A stretch of DNA of 20,786 nucleotides from positions 1 to 20,786 of the forward strand of contig JBEIJQ010000041.1 in assembly GCA_040380145.1 (NCBI GenBank), written 5' to 3'. The notes below the pieces were generated by a model. It was not told the origin of the DNA and ran no database searches. It was given only the letters and a program-made list of their open reading frames with translations. Below, in pieces: positions 1 through 6,052 of the stretch. Position 1 is the stretch's first letter; each line of letters begins with the position of its first letter. Origin of the DNA: JBEIJQ01 sp040380145. GTDB lineage: Bacteria > Bacteroidota > Bacteroidia > Chitinophagales > Saprospiraceae. A program made the position numbers and the translations under genes.

Positions 1-10
1 CCAACGAACA

Positions 11-90
11 GCCCAAACGCTACCGATGAAAAAGTCAAAAAAAGGCCAAAATTGAGCAGATCAAAAAATTCTAATGACAATTTTGGATTT
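11..90. repeat. Direct repeat, copy 1 (about 80 bp)
   Basis: This stretch and 180-260 share the same order of blocks: GCCCAAACGCTAC, TGAAAAAGTC, AAATTGAGCAG, TCAAAAA and CTAATGACAATTTTGG. Inside the copy, CCAAAATTG at 46-54 is the exact reverse complement of CAATTTTGG at 78-86, so the unit can fold into a hairpin with a 23-base loop. The blocks differ by substitutions and one-base indels, so this is an old or diverging dispersed repeat rather than a fresh duplication. Confidence 0.8.
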
Positions 91-108
91 GATCGGGCCT
101 TGAATTTT

Positions 109-149
109 CTTTTTGTTTCTTTTTCTTTTTGGGAAAAAGAAACAAAAAG
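109..149. terminator. Perfect 16-bp inverted repeat, terminator-like
   Basis: CTTTTTGTTTCTTTTT at 109-124 is the exact reverse complement of 134-149, with a nine-base loop (CTTTTTGGG). The stem is almost all A-T pairs. It sits between the two direct repeat copies and about 230 bases beyond the stop of the minus-strand operon. It could end transcription from either side, or be part of the repeated element. The structure is seen directly; its role is inferred. Confidence 0.5.
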
Positions 150-179
150 TCCATCCAGGGACAAATCACCTTGCGAACC

Positions 180-260
180 GCCCAAACGCTACTGCTGAAA
201 AAGTCCGATAAAGACCCAAATTGAGCAGGTCAAAAAGAGCCTAATGACAATTTTGGGTTT
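180..260. repeat. Direct repeat, copy 2 (about 81 bp)
   Basis: Second copy of the repeat at 11-90, starting GCCCAAACGCTAC and ending CTAATGACAATTTTGGGTTT. The inner inverted repeat is kept but now has one bulged base. A third fragment, AATGACAATTTTGGGG, occurs at 306-321, so the right-hand block AATGACAATTTTGG appears three times (73-86, 243-256, 306-319). Confidence 0.8.
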
Positions 261-377
261 ATTGTAAAATTGTTTCTATATGTTTCCTTTGGGAATTTTC
301 GTCCCAATGACAATTTTGGGGTTAACGCTCCTCCCCAAAACGTCCACCCCGATCCTCAAATCCCGTATTGCGGCAGC

Positions 378-1244
378 CTATTCCCGATCCATCGGCTGTA
401 AAAGATCTTGCAACCGGCCCAGTTGCTTGGCTACGATCCTGCCTTTTTCGTTGCGGACCACCGTGGCACATTCCGTGGTGGGCGAGTGCTCGAAAAACAG
501 GACCGTTTCCTCGTCCACGGCGCGGGAGAGGAAATGTTCCTTTTCCCGCAGGGAGTCGAGCGGGCGGATGTCGTATGCCATCACATAGGGCAGGTTGAGG
601 TGCGCCTCGGAGGGCATCAGGTCGGCGCAGTACAGCACATTGCGGGAAGCAGTCCGGATTTCCGGCAGCATCATGGCCTCGGTGTGGCCGTTGACCCAGT
701 GGGCGCGAAAACCGGGGAATAGTTCTTGGCCGTCTTCTTCGACCCAGCGCAAGACGCCCTCCTCGGCCAAGGGCACGAAGTTTTCCGACAGGAATGAGGC
801 CTGTTCGCGGGCGTTGGGCCGACAGGCCCAATCGAAGTGCTGGCGGTTGCTCCAATAAACGGCGTTCGGAAAAGCCGGCGCGATACGGCCGTCGGCTTCG
901 CGCACCAGCGCTCCTCCGCAGTGGTCGAAGTGCAGGTGGGTCAGAAACACATCGGTCACATCTTCCGGACGAAGGCCCTTTTGCTTCAGCGAAGCCGTCA
1001 GCGAATCGCTGCCGTGCGGGTGGAAATGGCCGCGGAATTTTTCGTCCTGCTTGTTGCCGATGCCCGTGTCCACCAGGATCTTGCGGGATCCGTTTTCGAC
1101 GAGCAGGCAGCGCATGGCCCAAGTGCACAGGTTGTTCTCGTCGGGCGGGTTGAGTTTTTGCCACATCGTTTTGGGCACCACTCCGAACATGGCTCCTCCG
1201 TCGAGTTTGAAAAAGCCCGTTTCGAGCACCGAGATCCGGTTCAT
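378..1244 (-). CDS. MBL-fold metallo-hydrolase
   Basis: A 288-residue metallo-beta-lactamase fold hydrolase, probably cytoplasmic, since no signal peptide is visible. The family signature HLHFDH is present (H103, H105, D107, H108). Further metal ligands are likely H187 (in VNGHTEA), D208 (YCADLMP) and H253 (FFEHSP), so a two-metal site looks complete. The family hydrolyses thioesters, lactones, phosphodiesters and other bonds; the substrate cannot be read from the sequence. The ATG at 1244 is preferred because the homologous region starts there and lies 8 bases after the upstream glycosyltransferase stop; the open frame continues further upstream but only inside that gene. It is the last gene of the secG operon and ends with TAG. 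Confidence 0.9.
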   Translation of the reverse strand: MNRISVLETGFFKLDGGAMFGVVPKTMWQKLNPPDENNLCTWAMRCLLVENGSRKILVDTGIGNKQDEKFRGHFHPHGSDSLTASLKQKGLRPEDVTDVFLTHLHFDHCGGALVREADGRIAPAFPNAVYWSNRQHFDWACRPNAREQASFLSENFVPLAEEGVLRWVEEDGQELFPGFRAHWVNGHTEAMMLPEIRTASRNVLYCADLMPSEAHLNLPYVMAYDIRPLDSLREKEHFLSRAVDEETVLFFEHSPTTECATVVRNEKGRIVAKQLGRLQDLLQPMDRE

Positions 1245-1252
1245 CGCGCAGT

Positions 1253-1969
1253 TTATTTTTTGCTCCAGATATTGTATTTCAAGATGCACCAAAGTGCCCG
1301 GACCCCGTCTTTCCAATTGATTTTTTTGCCCTCGGCATAGGTTCGGCCGTAGTAGGAAATGCCCACTTCGTAAATGCGCACCTCGGGAATGCGGGAAATT
1401 TTGGCCGTCACCTCCGGTTCGAAGCCGAAGCGCTTTTCGCACAGGCGCAGCGACTGGACCATGTCCGTCCGGAAAAGCTTGTAGCAGGTTTCCATGTCGG
1501 TGAGGTTCAGGTTGGTGAACACATTCGAGAACGCCGTGAGGAGCTTGTTGCCGAAGGTGTGCCAAAAAAACAGGATGCGGTGCGGGTGGCCGCCGCGGTA
1601 CCGGGAGCCGTACACCACATCGGCGTGGCCTTTCAAAATCGGCCCCAGAAGGAGGTTGTATTCGTCGGGGTCATATTCGAGGTCGGCATCTTGGACGACG
1701 ACATAATCGCCGGTGGCCAACCGTATTCCCGTGTGCAGGGCAGCGCCCTTTCCTTGGTTGGTTTCGTGCTTGATGTAGTGCAGCGGAAATTCCGGATACC
1801 GGGCCATGTAGTCCATGATGGCCTGTTCGGTGGCGTCCCGCGAACAATCGTTCACGAGGATCACTTCTTTTTCGAGTCCGCCGACCAATTGGACGGCGCG
1901 CACGCGGTCGAGGATTTGGTGGATGGTGCGCTCTTCGTTGAAGGCCGGAATGACGATCGACAGCTTCAC
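1253..1969 (-). CDS. Family 2 glycosyltransferase (dolichyl-phosphate mannose synthase-like)
   Basis: A 238-residue GT-A fold glycosyltransferase that should move a sugar from a nucleotide-sugar to a lipid or other acceptor on the inner face of the membrane. It starts with the typical LSIVIPAFNEE strand, followed by ILVNDCSRD (D41 and surroundings bind the nucleotide) and VVVQDADLEYDP (D94 and D96, the metal-binding DxD). VYGSRYRGG at 119-127 and the region TDMETCYKLFRTDM are typical of the DPM1/polyprenyl-phosphate glycosyltransferase group. There is no C-terminal membrane segment, unlike GtrB-type relatives. The start codon is GTG, 7 bases after the secG stop; no ATG fits the conserved N-terminus. 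The acceptor is unknown. Confidence 0.9.
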   Translation of the reverse strand: MKLSIVIPAFNEERTIHQILDRVRAVQLVGGLEKEVILVNDCSRDATEQAIMDYMARYPEFPLHYIKHETNQGKGAALHTGIRLATGDYVVVQDADLEYDPDEYNLLLGPILKGHADVVYGSRYRGGHPHRILFFWHTFGNKLLTAFSNVFTNLNLTDMETCYKLFRTDMVQSLRLCEKRFGFEPEVTAKISRIPEVRIYEVGISYYGRTYAEGKKINWKDGVRALWCILKYNIWSKK

Positions 1970-1976
1970 CGGGCTA

Positions 1977-2294
1977 TCAATTGGCCGCGCCGAGCATCAG
2001 GCAGCCGCTGAAAACCACGATGATCAGGCCCCAAGTGATGGTTTCGAGCACATCGGCCGACTGGGAAGCGCCGCCCAACAACTGGTTGTATTGCTGCGCG
2101 CCGCCGAAAGTGGAGCTCAGACCGCCGCCTTTGGGGTTTTGGAGAATGATCACCCCGATGGCCAACAGGGCGGCCAGTGCCGTCAAGGCGGCGCTGACTC
2201 CGTTGGCGCCCAATCCGAGGCACAACAGGCCGTTGACGGCGAGGCTGGCGACCAGCGTGATGCCGAGGATGATGAGTTGGTTTTGCTTGCTCAT
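1977..2294 (-). CDS. secG: Preprotein translocase subunit SecG
   Basis: A 105-residue SecG, the small accessory subunit of the SecYEG channel in the inner membrane that assists SecA-driven export. Two hydrophobic segments are seen, at about 34-53 and 87-102. The family signature lies between them: VIILQNPKGGGLSSTFGG at about 48-65. A further N-terminal hydrophobic stretch (about 7-28) makes the protein longer than the shortest SecG proteins, as is common in Bacteroidota. The start is ATG at 2294, 50 bases after the stop of the TPR-like gene. In this phylum secG usually follows such a TPR-like gene, which supports the assignment (from memory of the phylum's gene order). Confidence 0.93.
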   Translation of the reverse strand: MSKQNQLIILGITLVASLAVNGLLCLGLGANGVSAALTALAALLAIGVIILQNPKGGGLSSTFGGAQQYNQLLGGASQSADVLETITWGLIIVVFSGCLMLGAAN

Positions 2295-2344
2295 AGGAAA
2301 AAAAATAAACGCTTGAAAAGACAGGGAAAAAATGCGCCGGGCTA

Positions 2345-3318
2345 TCAATTCGGCGGTCCTTGCGGAAACGCTTGGCGGATTTTTTCGATTTGGGCCGCAA
2401 AGTAAGAACTTTTCTCCGGAAAAAGCAACCGCAATTTTTCGTACATCTGCACGGCCTTGTCCAACTTGCCCTGCAAAACCAGGATTTTGGCCAGGGTTTC
2501 CGAGGCGATGCCTTCGTTTTCGGAGATGCTCTGCGCCGCAAGGCGGTGGATGCGGGCCAGTTCTTCCGCATCGTCGGAAGAATCGGGCGACGGGCCGCCG
2601 GCGGTGATCGGGGGGAGCGTGAACACATCTTCCTCCTGCGGCAACGGCGCGGGCCGGAGCCGCGAAGGAGCGGCATCGCTTTCTTCGGGCAAAGGCGTTT
2701 CCCGCAGGGCCAGGTCTATTTTGGAATGCCGGGGAGCGGATTTTTCGCGCGGCGCACGCAGCGGCGGCGCCGGAGAGGCGTCCAAGCGGGGAGGCTCGAA
2801 ACCGGCCAGCCACTCGGCGATGTAGCCGTGCTTTTCCTGTACCGCCGATGACACGACAACCGCCGGCTCGACAGCTTCGGGCACGACCGCCGGTTCCGGG
2901 ACCTGCGGTTCCGATGCCGCTACAACGGCCTCTTCCTCCGAAGCGGGTTCTGCGGCCGGCTCGGCGGGCAAAACGGACCATTCGAATTCGACCGGCGCCT
3001 CTTCGACCGGAAAAATTGGGGTTTCAGCGGTCGGGGGTTCAACGGGGCCATGCTCCCATTTCCGGAAAAAAGGGGTACTGTCCGGGTTTCTTGGCCCAAC
3101 AAGTGGAAAAGCGCCGATCGGTCGGGCGCGTGCGTGGCCGTCAACGAAAGCATTTCTTGGGACCGTTCCGCACCGTCGCCCAACCCGTGCCGCAACAGGA
3201 CCATCCGGGCCTGCTGGAAATAGGGATGTTGTTCCAACAATTGTTCGACGGCCTCGATCGAGCCCGCGTCTGCTTGTTGGGGGCGGTTGAGCAGCTCCAG
3301 GAAATCGGCCTTCGTCAT
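2345..3318 (-). pseudogene. TPR-like cytoplasmic protein gene, interrupted by one frameshift
   Basis: Two reading frames together make one recognisable Bacteroidota protein of about 324 residues. Residues 1-84 (3318 to about 3067) read MTKADFLELLNRP, then HPYFQQARMVLL and APDRSALFHLL, a typical N-terminus. The frame then changes at a run of six A (3066-3071 on the plus strand), and the rest reads RKWEHGPVEPP, a long P/E/A-rich linker, then a TPR-like helical end (LAKILVLQGKLDKAVQMYEKL) with stop TGA at 2345. One extra base in the A run would join the halves smoothly as TVPLFFRKWEHG. The start overlaps the DUF3467 stop as ATGA. The gene may be truly broken, use slippage at the T6 run of its own strand, or carry an assembly error. 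The function of the family is unknown. Confidence 0.8.
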
Positions 3319-3617
3319 GCCTGGGCAGTGGGCGTGAAGTTCAACGGCGCGGACGGAAACGATTCTTGGTCTTCGATCGTCCCGAACTGCTGCTCATAGC
3401 GACGCACATTGTCGGCCAGGGCGCGCATCAGGCGCTTGGCGTGCTGGGGCGTGAGGATGATGCGCGATTGCACCCGGGCCTTGGGCATATTGGGCATGAC
3501 GCGCACGAAATCCACGACGAACTCGCTGGGAGAGTGCGTGATGATGGCCAAGTTGGCATAGGAACCTTCCGCGATATCCTCGGGAAGTTCGATGTTGAGC
3601 TGTGGTTGATTGTCCAT
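3315..3617 (-). CDS. DUF3467 domain protein
   Basis: A 100-residue protein matching the DUF3467 family, which is widespread in Bacteroidota and has no firm function. Typical parts are the opening LNIELPEDIAEGSYANLAII, then THSPSEFVVDFVRVMP, and VQSRIILTPQHAKRLMRAL with the C-terminal helix ADNVRRYEQQFG. There is no signal peptide or membrane segment, so it should be cytoplasmic. The ATG at 3617 begins the conserved block and follows a good -7 promoter box (3644-3651) at about 20 bases of leader. The stop TGA overlaps the next start (ATGA at 3318-3315), so the next gene is probably translationally coupled. It is the first gene of the five-gene secG operon. Confidence 0.9.
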   Translation of the reverse strand: MDNQPQLNIELPEDIAEGSYANLAIITHSPSEFVVDFVRVMPNMPKARVQSRIILTPQHAKRLMRALADNVRRYEQQFGTIEDQESFPSAPLNFTPTAQA

Positions 3618-3643
3618 GAGATGTTGATTTTTTTCAAGGGATG

Positions 3644-3651
3644 CAAATATA
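3644..3651 (-). promoter_or_regulatory. Bacteroidota -7 promoter box of the secG operon
   Basis: On the minus strand this reads TATATTTG, an exact match to the Bacteroidota -7 consensus TAnnTTTG. It lies 26 bases upstream of the DUF3467 ATG. A TTG (3666-3668, minus) lies 14 bases further upstream, a short spacing for a -33 box. The box match is seen; use as a promoter is inferred. Confidence 0.6.
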
Positions 3652-3685
3652 AGGGAAAAAAGCCGCAATTTCGTGTCGCGCCGTT

Positions 3686-4522
3686 TTGGCGCGGCCCAAC
3701 GCAATCCCGGCCTTGACTCCCCAGATCCTTTTGTTGCCGCTGCTCGTCCTGTCTTTTTGCGGCATCGCCGCGCAAACGGACACTGTCCCGCGCCTCCGCT
3801 TCGAAATCCCCGGCGCCTGCTCGGCAATGGCCGCCGACAAGGGCGGGCGCTTGTTTTTGGCCGGCGCGCGCAACGAGATCCTTCGTTTCGGGCCCGACGG
3901 AAATGTCCAGGCGCGTTTCAGCGACAACAACCTCGGTCCCGTCGCGTGGCTGGACGCCACCGATCCGCTACAATTGCTGGTGTTCAGCGCCGATTTCCAA
4001 CAGGCGCTCACGCTCGACCGCACCCTCAACCTCTCGTCGCGGGCAGCCCTGTACGATTACGGCCTCGCCCAGGTCCAGGCCGTCTGCCTGTCGAACCGCA
4101 ACACCCTGTGGGTGGCCGATCCCACGGACGGAAAACTCAAAAGCCTCGGCCCGGGCGGCGGCTTCCTGCGGCAGGGCCCGGATCTGCGGGTGGCCGTGGG
4201 CGCGGAGTTCAGTCCGGCATACCTGATAGAACGCGACAATTTTCTGCTGGCGCAGGATACCGCGGGACAAGTGGCGGTGCTCGATGTTTCGGGCAATTAC
4301 CTCTTCGCGCTGGGCTTTCCGACGCCGGTGCCGATGGCCGTGTCGGAGGAGACTTTTTTTTTGGCAAAAGAAAAAAAACTGTTCGGCTGGAACCTGCATT
4401 CGCGGCAACAAACCGCTTGGGACCTGCCGCCTTTCCAAGGGGAATTGCTGCAGATCGCCGTGGGCCCCGGTTTTCTTTACCTTCGGACCGACAAAGGGGT
4501 TCGAGGGTACGATTGGTATTGA
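3686..4522 (+). CDS. Secreted propeller-like protein of unknown function
   Basis: A 278-residue protein with a hydrophobic N-terminal signal segment (about 10-28, LTPQILLLPLLVLSFCGIAA) ending near AAQ, so it is probably exported. The rest contains repeated short strand pairs of the kind found in NHL or six-bladed propellers, for example GGRLFLAGARNEILRFGPDG, NTLWVADPTDGKLKSLGPGG, AGQVAVLDVSGNYLFALG and PGFLYLRTDKGVRGYDWY. No catalytic residues can be named. The start is uncertain: no ATG precedes the signal, the frame opens just after a stop at 3650, and the TTG at 3686 is the best candidate. It is divergent from the secG operon with only 68 bases between starts. Two A/T-rich runs inside it (about 4355-4379) encode TFFLAKEKK. 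Confidence 0.65.
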   Translation: MARPNAIPALTPQILLLPLLVLSFCGIAAQTDTVPRLRFEIPGACSAMAADKGGRLFLAGARNEILRFGPDGNVQARFSDNNLGPVAWLDATDPLQLLVFSADFQQALTLDRTLNLSSRAALYDYGLAQVQAVCLSNRNTLWVADPTDGKLKSLGPGGGFLRQGPDLRVAVGAEFSPAYLIERDNFLLAQDTAGQVAVLDVSGNYLFALGFPTPVPMAVSEETFFLAKEKKLFGWNLHSRQQTAWDLPPFQGELLQIAVGPGFLYLRTDKGVRGYDWY

Positions 4523-4602
4523 ACGGACCGTTGCTTCCCGCCTTTTTCGCAGCGGCCGGTCGGCCGGGGAAGATCCAATGGGCAAAAGAATCCGCGGTTG
4601 GC

Positions 4603-4610
4603 TACCTTTG
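4603..4610 (+). promoter_or_regulatory. Bacteroidota -7 promoter box before the GDGD-repeat gene
   Basis: Reads TACCTTTG, an exact TAnnTTTG match, placed 118 bases before the ATG at 4729. No clear -33 TTG lies at the usual distance. If used, the transcript would have a leader of about 110 bases, longer than at the other genes here. Confidence 0.45.
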
Positions 4611-4728
4611 ACTCGGAACCCCATCCGACGGGAGCATTTCCGGACTTCCTTTTTCTCCCGTTCGAAAAAATCTTTCTTCAAGGGCGGGCGCCAGATCAAA
4701 CCTCTTTTTTTCCTTCAATTCCAACGCC

Positions 4729-5283
4729 ATGAAAAAGAAAAACGCCCTTTTGACCGCCCTTTTCGGGGTTTTGTTTTCCACGCTGGCATTCGGCCAGCCG
4801 GCCTACTGCTGGGTCCACGAAGGCGACGGGGAAACGGGCCGGGTGCTGTACACCCAAAAACAGGGCGAGGGGCTCTACGCGTGGCTGTTTGCCGGGGACG
4901 GCGATTCCGGACCGGTTTTGACGACCATCCGAAGGGGCGAGGGCTATTCTTGGATTTTTCGGGGCGACGGGGACGCCGGGCCGGCGATCGCGACCATCAA
5001 ACACGGCGAAAACACATTTTTCTGGGTCTTCCGGGGCGACGGGGATTCCGGGCCCGTGCTGTTCACTTTCAACAGTCGGGACCAATACAGTTGGGTTTTT
5101 GACGGGGACGGCGACAAAGGGGAAGTGCTTTACACGATTCGTCGCGGCGAAGGATATTCTTGGATTTTCAAGGGCGACGGCGACGAGACCGCTGCCATTT
5201 ACACCGTCCAGCACGGGGCCAACAGTTACGGACTGAATTTTTCCCAGTGGGCGGGTTTGATCACCGTCCTGCGGTCCAAGTAG
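4729..5283 (+). CDS. Secreted GDGD tandem-repeat protein, unrecognised family
   Basis: A 184-residue protein with a clean signal peptide (KKK, then LLTALFGVLFSTLAFG; cleavage near residue 22-23). The mature part is almost entirely six repeats of 23-24 residues, each starting with an aromatic pair (Y26, Y50, Y73, F97, Y120, Y143) and reading roughly Y-x-W-[VIL]-F-x-G-D-G-D-x-G-P-V-L-x-T-I-x-x-G-E-x. A short tail follows from Y167. Units 1-3 and 4-6 match pairwise (unit 2 with 5, unit 3 with 6, 70 residues apart), so the gene arose by duplication of a three-unit block. The two strands per unit suggest an all-beta fold, and the GDGD turns could bind calcium (inference). No family is recognised; it differs from WG repeats. 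The start ATG is clear. Downstream is a convergent gene. Confidence 0.85.
   Translation: MKKKNALLTALFGVLFSTLAFGQPAYCWVHEGDGETGRVLYTQKQGEGLYAWLFAGDGDSGPVLTTIRRGEGYSWIFRGDGDAGPAIATIKHGENTFFWVFRGDGDSGPVLFTFNSRDQYSWVFDGDGDKGEVLYTIRRGEGYSWIFKGDGDETAAIYTVQHGANSYGLNFSQWAGLITVLRSK
4804..5226 (+). repeat. Six in-gene tandem repeats of 69-72 bp
   Basis: These are the coding repeats of the GDGD protein. The best-conserved DNA stretches are around 4935-4975 and 5145-5185, both encoding GEGYSWIF followed by GDGD, which are exactly 210 bases apart. The unit boundaries by first aromatic residue are 4804, 4876, 4945, 5017, 5086 and 5155. Confidence 0.85.
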
Positions 5284-5294
5284 CGCCGGCGGGA

Positions 5295-5315
5295 TTTTTT
5301 TTTGAGAAAAAAAAA
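5295..5315. terminator. T9-GAG-A9 symmetric run between convergent genes
   Basis: Nine T, GAG, then nine A form a simple inverted repeat in the 76-base gap between the GDGD gene (plus) and the YiiX-like gene (minus). Each strand would give a U-rich transcript end, so it may serve as a two-way terminator. The stem has no G-C pairs, so this is a weak call. Confidence 0.35.
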
Positions 5316-5359
5316 GACGGACTCCTCCGTATCGCCGCTCCCAAACGCCAGGCGGTATT

Positions 5360-6052
5360 TCACTGCCCGCCGGTCGCGGGCTCGTAAAACCAGTGGACGG
5401 GTTCGATCCGATCGTCCCGGCTGATGCCGCCAGGGTTGAGGCCGGGGAACCCCTCCGGCACGGGCGATTTCCGCTGGTCGAAATACGATTGCCAAACGGG
5501 AAAAACACTGCCCGTTGCTGGATCGCGGAAGGTCATCGGGAACAGCGGGAAAAAGGGTTGTCCGCCGTTGGCCTCGCGAAAGGCGAAGTAGAGGAGTTCC
5601 GAGCAGTAAAGACTGTCGTTGGCGATGTTGAACCACTCGTCGTAGGGTTTGCCCAAGAGGCTTTCGGCGTGCCCGAGCACCGAGGGCAACAGGGGTGCGA
5701 ACTCGGGTTTCAGACGGGCGGCCATGGCTTTGGGACGGCCAAGGCCGTCCACGCTGCGGCGCAGGAAGGAATCGAGCGGGGTGATCTCCACGCCGTTGTT
5801 GGCCTCGATCACCACCCATTGCCCCTCGCGCCGCCGGACGATGCCCACATGCGAAAAGCGAGCGCCGCGCAGGCTTTGGGTCACTTTTTCGATGGCTTCG
5901 CAAAAAGATCCGCAATCGGCGTCCTGGAAAATCAGGTCGCCCTCCACGGGTTCGTAGGCGGGCGCGGAATGGCCGCAGCCTACTTGGCCGAGCACGGCGG
6001 CCAAAAACAAGATCGATCCGAAAAACCGTCCCGCGATAAATGCCCGGCTCAT
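5360..6052 (-). CDS. YiiX/YebB-like permuted NlpC/P60 cysteine hydrolase
   Basis: A 230-residue protein of the YiiX-type permuted papain-like (NlpC/P60 superfamily) hydrolases. Conserved parts are EGDLIFQD near residue 37, FSHVGIVRR with the likely catalytic H68, VVIEANNGVEITPLD with E83, and SLYCSELLYFAF with the likely nucleophile C150; here the histidine precedes the cysteine, as expected for the permuted fold. Members cleave amide bonds in peptidoglycan or lipids; the substrate is not known. The N-terminus is a signal segment ending VGC (C26), which may be a lipoprotein site, though glutamine at -3 is unusual. The ATG at 6052 is chosen because it begins the signal segment and overlaps the S9 peptidase stop as ATGA. 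Co-transcribed with that peptidase. Confidence 0.85.
   Translation of the reverse strand: MSRAFIAGRFFGSILFLAAVLGQVGCGHSAPAYEPVEGDLIFQDADCGSFCEAIEKVTQSLRGARFSHVGIVRRREGQWVVIEANNGVEITPLDSFLRRSVDGLGRPKAMAARLKPEFAPLLPSVLGHAESLLGKPYDEWFNIANDSLYCSELLYFAFREANGGQPFFPLFPMTFRDPATGSVFPVWQSYFDQRKSPVPEGFPGLNPGGISRDDRIEPVHWFYEPATGGQ

Larger units (their letters stand above)
1..377. other. Non-coding left end with repeats
   Basis: No reading frame here looks like a protein. The stretch is more AT-rich than the neighbouring genes and holds two copies of an 80-base direct repeat, a third fragment of it, and a long perfect inverted repeat, listed separately. It lies downstream of the minus-strand operon ending at 378, so it should contain that operon's 3' untranslated region. 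Whatever gene lies to the left is outside the window. Confidence 0.6.

Noticed and set aside
4804..5226. CRISPR-like array from the regular spacing of repeats
   Set aside because: The repeats are contiguous coding units of 69-72 bases with no spacers and keep one reading frame.
5398..5412. GGTTCGATCC, like a tRNA T-arm
   Set aside because: It lies inside the YiiX-like coding sequence and no acceptor or anticodon stems surround it.
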